Positions 1 through 11,550 of a stretch of 64,000 bases of DNA are shown piece after piece. Both the position numbers and the translations under genes were made by a program. The notes beneath the pieces are model-generated. The model saw nothing but the letters and a program-made list of their open reading frames with translations, was not told the origin of the DNA and searched no databases. Source of the DNA: Viola odorata (Eukaryota; Streptophyta; Magnoliopsida; Malpighiales; Violaceae); contig OY829537.1 of assembly GCA_963691705.1 (NCBI GenBank), forward strand, positions 76,901,352 through 76,965,351. The letters are read 5' to 3'. Each line of letters starts with the position of its first letter. Position 1 is the stretch's first letter.

Positions 1-2139
1 GAATGGTATTACTTTTCCCACGGGCTATCGCCCTTTTGTCTCTCTGAAAGATACCCGTTTGCCTGACGCCATGTGGGGAACCTTCCGGTTGGTTTATTTC
101 AAGATGTTCACTTACGGGTTTCGTTTCCCACTCCACACTTCTCTGTTAAAATTGCTAGATCATTATGACCTCAATCCGGTCCAGATTACTCCACCCTCTT
201 GGTGTGGTATTTATGCTTTCCTTCGTTCGTGCGAGATGAAGCGTATATTTGCTCCATCGCTTGATCTATTCCGCACATTCTTTGTCTTGAATAGCCACGA
301 CTGTCTGGTAGATATTACCCCTAGATGGGACGATGTCATTGTGCAACTGTTCTGGCGGAACTTTCAAGGTTTTGAAGAAAACGTAGAAGACTGGAAGTCT
401 GGGTTTTTCACCCTCCGTTTGCCGTCACGACTCTGGCGCGGGGGTTTCAATCGAAGAATCCATGGCGGCATTTGGAAAAGACCGGACACGCTGTCAAGCC
501 AGGATGTTTCTAACGTTAGTGCCTTGTTAGAGATAGAAGGGTCTTTCCGCATCCGGGAGTTTGCTCGGTTCAGGCCTTTGCCAGAGTGCGTTGTGGGTGA
601 GTTCCCTTTTTCCGCTTTATCGCTTCAAATTTCTTACTTTGATAATATGCTTTGTTGGCAGGTAACGTTGAGAGTAGTTCCTCTGGGGAAGGTGACGCCC
701 CCTTGAACGTAATACCTCTCCAGTCGCTGCCCCCTTCTCCTCCACCCGAGAATTCTCATCGCCCACCTATTCCGCCTAGGAGGAGAAGGAATAAGACCAT
801 CGCTACTCGCAGGACCTCTGCTCGACCTTCTCATTTTCTTGAAGATTGGCTTCTTCCTCGTGGCAAGAAAGTAGCTCAAAGCGATTCTGTGCCTGAGAAA
901 ATCGACAGTGATAGCGAGAGCATGGACCCTGGTCCCGAGTTACGTCATGCTACTCTTGCTCAACGGATGAAACTCAGGTCGAGGAGGAACGACAATGCGG
1001 CGGAATCCACTGAGGACGATAGCGAAGAGATTGCAAAAGAGACGGAACGTCTCGTGAAGAGGGTTCGCAAAGAGAGGACCGACCCGCCGGTTTCCCCTTC
1101 AAAGGAAGCTAACGTGGTCCCCACTGAGGAAGTTAGCGCTTCTCATGCCGCGAGCACTTCACAAGTGGCGGAGGTTGTCGAAGTGTTTTCCAGCGTTCCT
1201 TCTGAAGATAACGAAACCCCAGCGGCAGAGGCCTCTTCTTTGTCATCGGGCCCTCCTACTTCCCCGATAGGTTCCTTTATCCCAGAAGTCGCGTTACCAG
1301 TTTCAGAGTCAAGTGCTCCTCCTAATTCTTCTCCACGGAATCCCCACCTTTTATTCCTGTCTTCGATTTTGGGCGTTGGCGATTCCGCAAAAAGTTGTTC
1401 CCCTCCTTATATCGCCAACCTCTCTCCTCAGAGTCCTCAAGGCCCTACTGGATATCAGCTGGATTTGTCCTCTTTCGGCACCGACGGGCTCCGCGCCTTG
1501 GGGATATCGGATCCGTCATCGCGGGAAGAGCCTGTGGGTCCAATAGTGGGCCAGATGTTTACTTCCTCCAAGGACAAGGAGGAGTTTTTACGGCATGCTC
1601 CCGAGACACGACAATCACATATTATGAACGACATGCTGGCTAGCTTTCGGGAACTTCATTACTTCCTTGAAGATCAGCGTAGCAAAACTCGGCCCTCTTC
1701 CGATCTGCAGGAACAGTTAGATGCGGCTCAGGCGAAGGCGAAAGAGCTATCGCAGTTGCAAGAGCGAACCTAGGCAGAGTTAGCTGATTGTCGTGCGGAG
1801 CTATCACGAGAAAAGTCAAAGGGGAAGGCGAAAGCAGAGCTACTGGAGGCGGAACTAGTGGTGGCTGATAAAAAGAACATCTTCCTCCGCGAAGAGTTAT
1901 CATCTCGTGATGCCGATTTGGCCAAAGTTCCTTCAAGGATAACCTGGTGGAAGAATAAGACCATCGAGGTCTGTATCGCAGGATTTATGGATCTCCATAT
2001 CCGCGGGGCCGTCAGTTCATCCATGTTGGCCGATTATGCTTCCCAAAAGATAAAAGATCTTAGCGAAAGCGAAAAGGATTTTCCTTCTTCTGGGGGGAAG
2101 CAAGGGGACGATCACGGCGAGGCACATGATGACTCTTGA
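1..2139 (+). pseudogene. Additional (antisense) ORF A of the Tat element, 5' end outside window, one internal stop
   Basis: Coding sequence is open from base 2. Exon 1 runs to 596 with donor GTGAGT; the acceptor ends at 661 and exon 2 runs from 662 to 2139. The N-terminal part (window residues about 20-190) resembles the 'putative gypsy type transposon' domain of plant Tat elements, with a YGFR motif, ITPRWDD and a conserved tryptophan-rich stretch. The C-terminal part is acidic and serine/proline rich, then a charged probable coiled coil. An in-frame TAG at 1771-1773 breaks exon 2; the same frame continues for 122 codons to the stop at 2137-2139. CAG to TAG would explain it. Function of this family is unknown. 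It is clearly related to ORF B downstream but strongly diverged. Confidence 0.7.
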
Positions 2140-2748
2140 TTGATCCATTAAAGGACCTTACTATTTGTTTTTCATGTCTTGTAATAATGCCATATCGCGC
2201 GGCGATATCAGTACTTTGCCGTTTGGGCGATATCTTGTTTATTTCGCTTTCTCACGTTGTCTTGAGGGCTGCCTTTTAATTAACGTCGTCTTTCGTCATT
2301 TCCTTTCTTGTAATATCGCCTTTGTTTTTCAGAAAGTCACATCTGCTTTTCAGAGCAATTATTGCTCGCGACCCTTCCGTCAGTGCACGGGAAAAGTCAT
2401 GATGGTCTAGGCACACGTGTCCGTTTCTTCTGCCTCTTCACCTTTGTTTAGAACTTTTGACAAAATCGAAACGTTTGTTGCGCTTCTCTAGAGTTGTACT
2501 CATTGCTTGAGTCTTATCCCTTATTCCGCTCCAACACAACGACTGTAGCATTTGCCGTTTCCTTTTAATTACTAGGGTTATAAACCGTCTTTATTTCTTC
2601 CCTTTTCTTTTTCACTCCCCTTTCTGATATTATTTCCCCGCCGTCTTGTTCTTCTTACCTCTACTCAGGCTTTCGAAGTTCTTTCCTCTTAAAGGTACTT
2701 TCTTCTCCTTTCCTTCATCTTCTCGATTTCTATTTCTTTGCTTCTGCC
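2140..2748 (+). promoter_or_regulatory. Spacer between the two additional ORFs with a candidate promoter
   Basis: No coding potential was found. A TATA-like box (TATAAA, 2579-2584) lies about 165 bases before the ATG of ORF B, followed by a pyrimidine-rich leader. This is the expected place for a separate plus-strand promoter that would transcribe ORF B independently of the LTR. The promoter call is inference. Confidence 0.35.
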
Positions 2749-5084
2749 ATGGCAAAGACTCGCCGTTCTGAGTCAAAATCCATAGATGAGAAGAAAATAG
2801 ATACCACAATTAGTGTTATTACTACCGAGGCCATTCTCCGGGAGCACTTGGCCACTCACGGTGCCGTTATTCCTGATGGCTACCAAGCCATAGTCGCCCC
2901 TGGGTCAGTACGTTTGAACAGCGTTCTGGCCGGCAATCGTAGGGTCTTATACGCCCAGATGTTTCGCTATGGTTTCCGGCTCCCTATCGATCCTTTCGTC
3001 AAAGATTTGCTTATTGTTGGCAATTTTAATCCTGCCCAGTTAGCCCCAAATGCATATTGCTGTGTTTATGCCTTCTTGGAACTTTGTAGATATAAGGGGA
3101 TTACTTCCCCTTCTCTTTTGTTGCTTAGATCCCTTTTCAAATTGATGAAGTGTCGGGGTGTGATAACCATATCGCCCCGCTTTGACGATGATTCTCTCAA
3201 GTCTTTTACTTGGAAATTACTCCATATCGAGTCTTCTGTCGAGGCTTGGAAAAAGGAGTTCTTTCTGGTGTATCTTCCTGACGCTCCTGGTCCCGAGTGG
3301 CGCTCTGGGTTTAACCAGGACGTCCAAGATGGCATTTGGAGTCGGCCAGGGACACTTCCCGCTCGTGAACAAGGATGGTTGGACACCTTACTCCAACTGG
3401 AGATTAGCGTTCACATTCGACTTACGGCCTGTAGAACGGCCATTCAAGATTGTGTTAGGCGTGAGTATCACGTTACTCTTTTTCCTTTCCTCGCTGATAC
3501 TAACGCTGACATCATTTTGCGGTTTTGCAGCGACGGATCCTGCTTACAGACCAGAGAGTGTAAGAAGGCGTTTAAAGAGAGCTCAGGACAGGGAAGACAG
3601 GGAGAGAGCTGCTTCGGAAGCCACTGATACTCCTTCTGAGTTACCGGCTACTTCTGCGAATCTCGCTCAAGTATCCTCTTCTTCTGTGGGTGAAGGGAAT
3701 ACTGACATTCCTAAAGGTGTGCCCATCGTGACCGTTGCTGCTCCTTCGTCTTCTCAGGCCCCTAAGGCCATTGCCAGAGGAAAAAAGAAGAAAAGAACGC
3801 GGAGTATCGCCACTCTTACTCCTTCTCCCGACGCTGCGGGTTCTTCGGAGGCACCTCCTCCTTCCAACACTGCTACTGTAAGCGTGTTTTTAATCGCGAT
3901 ATGTTGCGCATCGATATTTATCGCTATCTGATTTATCTTCCTTTCCTTTGTAGGAAACTGTTGTAGTTACTGCTCCCATTCCCTCAGGCGATATGGATCT
4001 GACCTATGTGGTGACGGGAGCCTCAAAGAGGGCCCGGATAGAGGGCGAGGGTGAAAACATATCCTCTTCTAACGTCGCGAGGGAGGGTGACCCTGTCAAT
4101 GCTCTTGATTCTGCCATGGTTCCTCCACGTGGACATTCTACGGAAGTTTTGGGGAATCTGGGTGGTGCTGACCCTTTTGGCTCTTCGCCCAATTCCTTTG
4201 GCGGGCCTATCCATTCATTTCCCTCTCATTTAGGCTATCAGGACGTCCTGCAGGATTTCACGGGCTATCAGCCTCATGGTGTTTTCCTGGCTCCGGGCAG
4301 TTCTTCCTCACAGGTTCGCGCTCCCGCCCCCCTGGCTTTCTCTCCTTCAGGCGTTCCTTGGCGGCAACGCTATGGTGAAGTCGGAAGCACTTTTAATTTT
4401 GTGGCAGATCTTTGCCCGCTAAATGGGGTTGGCGAAGTGACCCATCAAGTTGAATTATTTGATTTCCGTGCCCGTGGCTTGGCAGCTATCGGGGGCGATG
4501 GTTCAAATGAGGTTTCTGCCCTGCTGGCTTCTCAGATTCTAGCGTCATCTGCGGAATGGGAGACCTTTCTTTCTCTGGCTGATGACGACAAGGCGAACTC
4601 TCTCCGCACTGACCTCTTCTCCAGTATGATGAAATTCCATTATTGGGCTGAGGTGGTGAAGCATCAACTTGCTACCCTTCGTTCCGTCTCAGCGGAGCTA
4701 TCCCAAGAGCGGAATGATAAGAAAAAGGTGCTGGATGAGCGTTCCAGAGTTATACTAGATCATCAGGATCTACAGAAACGGCATTCCGCGCTGGAAAAAA
4801 CTTTGGCAGAGGAGCAGGCCAAAGTGACTGCTTTGGAAAATGAGAAGTCAGCTTTGGAGAAGGAGAAGGCGGCTTTGGCGGAAGAGTCAGCCGATATGAG
4901 CTGGTGGCATGCCGAACAGACTGCCAGTGTTCTGGTTAAGTGTTTCGAGGAAATCCACGGGGTAGATGCCTACAAGGGCGAAGAGGTTGCGAAAGCCTTT
5001 CTACAGAAATCTGCCCATATCCATGAGGCAGGCTATCGCCAAGCCAAGGCCGCGGGTTGGAAACGAAGAATCCCCGAGAGTTGA
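2749..5084 (+). CDS. Additional (antisense) ORF B of the Tat element, three exons, intact
   Basis: Three exons with good plant splice sites join into one open frame of about 729 codons: 2749-3460, 3531-3877 and 3954-5084. Donors are GTGAGT and GTAAGC; acceptors are TTTTGCAG and TTTGTAG. Frame is kept at both junctions (phase 1, then phase 0). Residues about 60-235 match the 'putative gypsy type transposon' domain seen in plant Tat elements. The middle is basic with an RRRLKRAQ stretch and a KKKKR cluster that could be a nuclear localisation signal. The last 150 residues are Glu/Lys/Leu/Ala rich and look like a long coiled coil. Intron 1 sits at the same place and phase as in ORF A. Role unknown; it is on the strand opposite to gag-pol and does not overlap it. 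Confidence 0.75.
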
Positions 5085-6183
5085 TATGTCATGGCACTTT
5101 GCCGTTCCTTCTAGCGATAAGCATCGCCTAGTTTTTGTCTTTTATGCCTACGGCATAATCATTTTGAACACTGGATCTTTGTAAATCCTTAAGATGCCTT
5201 TAATATATCTAAGCAATCTCTTATCACTGTTCTTCCTTTGTATTTGTCTCCTCGCGAGACTTCTTTTATCACTGAGGTTGACTTATCCTCATAGTGTGCT
5301 TACTTTGTCAAACAAACCCTTAGTATTTCCACCAAAATGACTAAGGTCTATATCGGGTAGGCCTTTCGATAAGCTTATCGGTATCATGACCACCACTCCT
5401 TCCGCTGTTCGGGAGTATTCTGCACATTTCTAATTGTAGATCATCAGTAACAAAACGAGTTTTGAGAGAGAGTGATTTACCCGTAGGAGCCTTTCCGCTG
5501 CCGTCACAGGGCTTTATCACGGAACCCGTTTCGAATCGCGTTTCCCCTCAGTTCTATACTTCGCCAGGGATTACTCATCCGGTTACTAACTGGAATTACG
5601 CGATTCTCCACGTTCCCCTTATCTCTCGATCGGCCTCAAAAGTGCCTCATCTCATGAGCAATCGGATCAAGACTCTCACAAGGCTAGGAATTTTCACTTT
5701 TAGGCGTTGACCTCTTGTTTAGAACCGTGTCCTTTCTTAATGGTTTAGCTATACTAGCCCGACCGTTAAGATAGGATTCTTGTTTCTAAATAGAGTTTCT
5801 ATTTCTTTGGGACGTGTCTTGTCTTGATGTACCGTCTCCACGAGAACGGCCAGCACAAGAAAAGAACTTTTCACTCCCAAAGATTCCGGGCGGTGCCCTC
5901 ACTTAGTGAGCCATCTGATCAAGATCGGTCATCACAAGGATAGGACTTTTCACCCCCGGGAGCGTCAAGGATTTTTCGATCCGACGCTAATCAAGGATAC
6001 ACTAGGTCATGCCCTCACTTAGTGGGCCATCTGATCAAGACCGACCATCACAAGGATAGGACTTTTCACTCCCAGGGTATCCCCCTTTTTATCTGCACAA
6101 AAGCAACCACAAACCCACGAAAACTCTCACATCGAGCGTTAGCCACGGTTAGGGTTGTTATAATCCAAATAGTGCAGATAAAA
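5085..6183. other. Non-coding spacer between ORF B and the end of pol, with imperfect direct repeats
   Basis: No ORF here looks real. A unit of about 62 bases beginning GCCCTCACTTAGTG and ending in TAGGACTTTTCAC occurs at 5895-5956 and again at 6011-6072. Weaker relatives appear near 5640-5700 and 5835-5875. Long spacers with degenerate tandem repeats before the 3' LTR are usual in Tat elements. Confidence 0.6.
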
Positions 6184-6426
6184 TTAAACTCTAGAGTAAT
6201 ATAATTTCAAACGAGCGATATTCCAAGAGTTGGATAGGGGTGTACCGTCAAGTGTCTCCAGGCGATAGGCTCCTCTCCCCACAACGTGGGTGACGCGATA
6301 TGGTCCTTCCCAGTTAGGGCTAAGTTTCCCCATTCGCTGTCCAGCCGCTCGCCGGTCTCGGAGCACCAGGTCACCAATTTTCAGCAATCGCTCTTTCACA
6401 TGCCTGTTATGATAACGGGCCATTTT
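6184..6426 (-). pseudogene. Integrase C-terminal tail of the Tat polyprotein, cut off by one stop codon
   Basis: This piece is in the same frame as the large polyprotein upstream and is separated from it by one TGA (6427-6429). It carries the typical plant gypsy integrase C-terminal module: a GDLVLR motif, then a PNWEGPYRV motif. In related elements the frame normally runs through, so the TGA is best read as CGA to TGA. The stop removes about 80 residues that normally help integrase bind DNA. Confidence 0.75.
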
Positions 6427-9400
6427 TCATTTATAATACTGCGTTTTCAGAAGGACTTCTTCTCGAACCTCTGGTATCGCGTCCAGGTTAGCACGTAACC
6501 GTTCCTCATTTAGTTCCTCACGAAAGTGAGCCACCCGTAAGCTCATGGCCCCGATTTCCACTGGCGTTACGGCTTCAGTTCCGAAAGCCAACGCGAAAGG
6601 CGTTTCTCCAGTGCTAGTTTTCACAGTCATGCGGTATGCCCACATCACATATGGCAGCTCGTCAGCCCACTTCTTTTTAGACCCCTCAAGGTTTTTCTTG
6701 ATACCACTGAGGATGCTCCTATTAGTTACTTCTGCCTGTCCGTTGGTTTGTGGGTGAGCCACGGAAGAAAATCGCTGCTCAATCCCAAATTTCGAGCATT
6801 GGTCTTTGAAGAATTGGCTAGTGAACTGGGTCCCGTTATCGCTGACAAGGATACGAGGCACCCCGAATCTCATGATGACTTGGTGTTTGAAAAAATGCCA
6901 TGTTTTTTCTGCTGTGATCGTGGCAACCGCTTCAGCTTCCGCCCACTTCGTAAAATAGTCCACAGCCACTATTACAAATTTCAGTTGGGATCTCGCCTTT
7001 GGAAATGGACCCAGGATATCAATCCCCCATTTGGCAAAAGGACAAGGGGCGATAATTTCAGATATTTCAGTGGCTGGACGTCGAGGAATTTTAGCGAATT
7101 CTTGACACTTGGGACAAGTTTGCACGTAATTGTGGCAATCCCTTCGTATGGTGGGCCAGTAGAATCCCGATCTGAAAACTTGTGCCGCCATGGTGCCGCC
7201 CGACACGTGCATTCCGCATATCCCTTCATGGATTTCACGCAGGGTGTGAAGACCCTCTTGTTCAGTTATACATTTGGCGGCGGGGTGAGAAAAACATCTC
7301 CGAATAAGCTCCCCGTCATAGTACGTGCAGCGAGCAGCCTGTTTCAGCACTTTCATCTTTTCAGCGTTACCTTCAGGTAGCTCTTCGTGCTTTAAGTACT
7401 TTATTACTGGAATTCGCCAATCATTCTCAAGCTCATTCACACATAAGGAGGCTTGTTCCTCCATGAAGGACGGCACCGATAGCTCACGATAATAAATACC
7501 CTTTGGTATTGATGCTTCCGGGTTTGCGGCCAGCTTGGCAAGGTAATCGGCTTCAGCGTTTTCCTCTCTAGGAACGTGCTCGAAGCTGATTTGCATGCCC
7601 TCTTTCTTTATCTCCGTTAACTCTCGCGTTACCTTAGCGAGGTACTGCACCATGATAGGTTCTCGGGCCTGAGAGTGTCCTGAGACTTGGTCAATTATTA
7701 ATTTGGAGTCCCCATAAATTTTCAGACGCAGGTCTCCTGTCTGGCCAGTATCGCGCCTCCCTTTAGAAGAAAACTCTCGCCCTATTCTGAGTCCAGCTAG
7801 CAACGCCTCATATTCGGCTGCGTTATTGGACAAAGGCTGTAAGATTCGGATAGCATACCGTATCCGCATATTGTGCGGCCCGTTTATGAAGATTCCGGCC
7901 CCCGCCAATTCTTGGTTTTTGGCTCCATCCACATGAACGATCCAAAGGTCCGTATATGTTTCAGGGAATGGGAGATCCATATCGTTCCATTCCGCTTCAG
8001 GTACACCACTCAGAGGGTCCTCCGTGAAGGTACATTCCGCTATGAAGTCAGCCAGGACCTGGGCCTTTACGGATGGTCGGGACTGGTACCTTAAACCATA
8101 CTGCTCGAGTTCTAGTGCCCAGATCAGCATTCTGCCTGAAGATTCAGGCTTTCGAAATATCCTCTTCAAGGGCTGGTCTGTAAGCACAATGATAGGATAA
8201 GACTGGAAGTATCGGTCCATCTTACGGGCGGCCTGTATGAGGGCGAACGCTATTTTTTCAATTCGGGCATATCGCAATTCCGCGTCCTTTAGGACGTGAC
8301 TCACAAAATACACTGGGCGATGTGAGTGGTTATCGTCTCGAACGAGGACGGCACTGACCACTTCGTCCGCTGCGCCCAAGTACAAGTATAAGGTATCGCC
8401 TACCTCAGGCCTTGTCAATAATAAATCAGATGATAAATATTCTTTCAAGTCCATGAACGCTTGTTCACATTCCGGGGTCCACCCAAACATGGCTTTCTGG
8501 CGTATGACTTTAAAGAAGGGGAGGCACTTTTCTCCTTGCTTGGAGATGAACCGTCCTAGGGCGATGACGCGCCCTGTCAGTCTTTGTACTTCCTTAACGG
8601 TTCTTGGCGATATCATGTCATGTATGGCTTTAACCTTGGAAGGATTAGGCTGGATACCTTTCTGGCTCACCACGTAGCCCAAGAATTTACCCGTCTGAAA
8701 TGCAAACATGCACTTTCGGGGGTTTAGCTTCATGCGATATTTTTTCATCACATCAAGAACTTCCTTTAGATCCCGTAGGTGATTCTGAAAATTAGCGCTC
8801 TTCACCAGTATGTCATCAACGTATGCTTCCACGTTTCTCCCTATTTGTTCCTCAAAAATTTTATTGGCCAATCGTTGAAACGTGGCTCCTGTGTTCTTCA
8901 GCCCAAATGGCATCGCTGTATAACAATACGTGGCTTTAGGAGTAAGGAAAGCAGTCTTCTCCTCATCCTCCAGAGCCATAGGGATTTGATGATATCCGGA
9001 GTTGGCGACCAACGAGCTTAGATACGCGTACCCGGCAGTTTGGTCAACCAACTGATCTATGCGAGGGAGCGGGTAGCAATCCTTAGGACAGGCATCGTTC
9101 AAATCGGTGAAGTCAATACACATACGCCAATCTCCATTGGGCTTAGGAACAAGAACCAGGTTGGCTAACCAAGTGGGATACTGTACTTCGCGAATGAAAC
9201 CCGCGTTAAGGAGCTTGGCAACTTCCTTTTCTACGGCTGACGCCTTTTCAGTAGAGAACGCCCGTCGTTTCTGTTGGACTGGCCTAGCGTTAGGGTCAAC
9301 GTTAAGCCTATGCTCGGCTATTTCTCGCGATATACCTGGCATATCGGAGTGTTTCCACGCGAAATTTCCTTGGCATTTGTTCAACAACCGTGCCAGTTGA

Positions 9401-11550
9401 AGGCTTTCCGCCGGGCTGAGCTTTTCGCTTACCAGGAAACTGGTCTCCTCTTTGCCTATCACCGGCACAGATATCATCTTGTCAAGGGGTTGAGCGCGCT
9501 TTTCATCACCCTGCTCATAAGGGTCAGCCGCTACACACACATATTTATCACAACTCTTCTGAGTCATGAGCGAATAGCATTCCGCGGCTAATTTCTGATC
9601 GCCTTTTATCGACACCACTCCATCCCAGGAAGGGTATTTCATCTTTAAATGTTTTTGTGAGATCGCCACTCCGAAGCGGTTGAGGAAAGGTCGTCCGAGT
9701 ATGACGTTATAAGGCAGATTCAAGTCCACAACAAGGAACAGCAGATTCTCTGATCGTTTGAAGGTGTCTTCTCGGAAGTATACGGGTAAGGTGATTATCC
9801 CCGTGACCGGGATAAGAGTCCCATCCACCCCGAATATGGGTCTCTTACTAGGCGTTAGCTCATTAGTGGGGCGTTTCAGGAGATTGTAAGCTTCCAGCGA
9901 AAAGAGGTTGACAGCACTCCCGTTGTCAACAAGAGTCCTTCTTATCCCATGACTGGCAATAATAGGTGTGACTACCAGGGCGTCATTATGAGGATAGATA
10001 ACGCCTTTTTCGTCCTCTTCTGAAAAGGATAAGATCATGCGATCAAGTATGCCTATCGCTCCACCTTTCTTTGTCATACCCTCTCGCGTACGCTTTTCTC
10101 CTTTCGCCACCATCGACTGTTCTGATTCATCTGTATAGGGGATCCCTCCCGCTATGATGTTAATCATCGGGATGTCATCGCCATTTATCGCGAAAGTTTC
10201 CTCACCCTTTCCTTCCAGAGCGCTATCGGGCTGTAGGACCCGAGGGGGTCTTGGTCGTTCGTCTGTCGCTCTTCTTACAGGATTATTTCGGGCATCTTCC
10301 CTCACTTGAATCGTGAATTCTCCCAAATATCCTTCTTCCACCAAGTGTTCTATCGCCCACTTCAATTCTCTACAAACCTCGGTGGAATGTCCCCTAGCTT
10401 TATGGAATTTACAGTAGGCATTTTCTCTTTTGCCCAAGAGCACTCCAGGTTTCGTGGGTGCTGGATAACGGATAGGAAGATTTCGGTGTTCTGCTATCGC
10501 CAGGATCTCGGCTCTTGGTACGTTCAGGGAAGGAAAGTCTGGATCATACGCCCGATTTTTATGAGCGTTCCCTTGACGCTGATGAGGGGAATCACCTTGT
10601 TTTCCTTTCGAAGAACTTCCTTTCTGCCTATCCGAGGTTTTTGGAATATGATCTTTTCGTCGGGCGTAATCGTCAATGTAGCGATCATCGATCAGAGGAT
10701 TCGCAGGAGCGGTGGGGATGTGAGGTGCCCCAAGTGGCATATTAAATGTTCTATCTCTGTTCTCTTCTTCCATTTTTGCGTAGTTGTAGGCCTTGAGTCT
10801 TAATGCGTCCAGAGATATTGGAGGATCCACCATTAAAGCCTCTTTCAGCTTCCCGTAATGGCAATTTCTTTTCAGAGCTTCTATGGCGAAATCGATAGTG
10901 ACACCCGGCGTTAACGACATTTCCAAATCGAATCGGCTGAGAAATTCTTTTAAAGTCTCTTGAGGCTTCCGTTGTATGTCAAATAACGCCGCGGCAGATT
11001 TCCGAATGGGAATTGCCGTACTAAATCTGCTCCGAAATTTAGATTCTAGCTGTGTAAAATTACCAATGGATCCACTAGGAAGACCTTCAAACCAGAGTCG
11101 TGCCACTCCTGATAAGGTCATGATGAATATCTGACACAAAGCTGCATCACTGTGGGTCTGAAACTGAACGAAGTCCTTCACTTTATTAATGTGCGAAATA
11201 GGATCTTTAGTACCATCGTAAGTATCAGCGGGAAGCTTCACTCGCCTGCTGACCCTATGTCGCCTTACGCGACGACTGAAAGGATGTCCAGAGGTATCAT
11301 CAAGAATCTCACGCGCATGACGTGGGGGAGATATGTCCCCTTGTCGCCCCCTTTCTCGAGGTTCAGGTGTATGATGTCGCCTAGGAGACCGACTGCGACT
11401 TCTGGGCGAACGACTTCGATACCTCCTGCTACTGGATCTTTCACTGTATTCGGGAGATAAACTCCTGTTTGTTCCTTCCCTCCGTCCGGCCCAACGGTTC
11501 CTTAACGCCTCAAGCTGCCTGTCTTCCTGGGGATAGAGTCCTTGCGGCAT
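6427..11550 (-). CDS. Tat-lineage gag-pol polyprotein (Gag, protease, RT, RNase H, integrase)
   Basis: One open frame of 1707 codons. Order: Arg/Ser-rich segment (residues about 28-60); Gag core (about 105-230); zinc-knuckle variant C380-X2-H-X4-H-X4-C393; aspartic protease with VDNGS at Asp542; reverse transcriptase (about 770-950) with YVDD at 910-913; RNase H with Asp1208 in VDGA and the AEYEA and GDSK motifs; integrase with an HHCC finger and catalytic Asp1511, Asp1571 and Glu1607, the last two 35 residues apart as expected. In RT the first catalytic aspartate, in the usual LDAxSGY block, is Val848 (codon GTC at 9009-9007). That should abolish polymerisation even though the frame is open. 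The same frame continues beyond a stop at each end. Confidence 0.9.
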   Translation of the reverse strand: MPQGLYPQEDRQLEALRNRWAGRREGTNRSLSPEYSERSSSRRYRSRSPRSRSRSPRRHHTPEPRERGRQGDISPPRHAREILDDTSGHPFSRRVRRHRVSRRVKLPADTYDGTKDPISHINKVKDFVQFQTHSDAALCQIFIMTLSGVARLWFEGLPSGSIGNFTQLESKFRSRFSTAIPIRKSAAALFDIQRKPQETLKEFLSRFDLEMSLTPGVTIDFAIEALKRNCHYGKLKEALMVDPPISLDALRLKAYNYAKMEEENRDRTFNMPLGAPHIPTAPANPLIDDRYIDDYARRKDHIPKTSDRQKGSSSKGKQGDSPHQRQGNAHKNRAYDPDFPSLNVPRAEILAIAEHRNLPIRYPAPTKPGVLLGKRENAYCKFHKARGHSTEVCRELKWAIEHLVEEGYLGEFTIQVREDARNNPVRRATDERPRPPRVLQPDSALEGKGEETFAINGDDIPMINIIAGGIPYTDESEQSMVAKGEKRTREGMTKKGGAIGILDRMILSFSEEDEKGVIYPHNDALVVTPIIASHGIRRTLVDNGSAVNLFSLEAYNLLKRPTNELTPSKRPIFGVDGTLIPVTGIITLPVYFREDTFKRSENLLFLVVDLNLPYNVILGRPFLNRFGVAISQKHLKMKYPSWDGVVSIKGDQKLAAECYSLMTQKSCDKYVCVAADPYEQGDEKRAQPLDKMISVPVIGKEETSFLVSEKLSPAESLQLARLLNKCQGNFAWKHSDMPGISREIAEHRLNVDPNARPVQQKRRAFSTEKASAVEKEVAKLLNAGFIREVQYPTWLANLVLVPKPNGDWRMCIDFTDLNDACPKDCYPLPRIDQLVDQTAGYAYLSSLVANSGYHQIPMALEDEEKTAFLTPKATYCYTAMPFGLKNTGATFQRLANKIFEEQIGRNVEAYVDDILVKSANFQNHLRDLKEVLDVMKKYRMKLNPRKCMFAFQTGKFLGYVVSQKGIQPNPSKVKAIHDMISPRTVKEVQRLTGRVIALGRFISKQGEKCLPFFKVIRQKAMFGWTPECEQAFMDLKEYLSSDLLLTRPEVGDTLYLYLGAADEVVSAVLVRDDNHSHRPVYFVSHVLKDAELRYARIEKIAFALIQAARKMDRYFQSYPIIVLTDQPLKRIFRKPESSGRMLIWALELEQYGLRYQSRPSVKAQVLADFIAECTFTEDPLSGVPEAEWNDMDLPFPETYTDLWIVHVDGAKNQELAGAGIFINGPHNMRIRYAIRILQPLSNNAAEYEALLAGLRIGREFSSKGRRDTGQTGDLRLKIYGDSKLIIDQVSGHSQAREPIMVQYLAKVTRELTEIKKEGMQISFEHVPREENAEADYLAKLAANPEASIPKGIYYRELSVPSFMEEQASLCVNELENDWRIPVIKYLKHEELPEGNAEKMKVLKQAARCTYYDGELIRRCFSHPAAKCITEQEGLHTLREIHEGICGMHVSGGTMAAQVFRSGFYWPTIRRDCHNYVQTCPKCQEFAKIPRRPATEISEIIAPCPFAKWGIDILGPFPKARSQLKFVIVAVDYFTKWAEAEAVATITAEKTWHFFKHQVIMRFGVPRILVSDNGTQFTSQFFKDQCSKFGIEQRFSSVAHPQTNGQAEVTNRSILSGIKKNLEGSKKKWADELPYVMWAYRMTVKTSTGETPFALAFGTEAVTPVEIGAMSLRVAHFREELNEERLRANLDAIPEVREEVLLKTQYYK

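Noticed and set aside
6748..10803. Plus-strand ORFs (up to 210 codons) across the Tat pol region
   Set aside because: They are shadows of the minus-strand gag-pol frame and have no family character.
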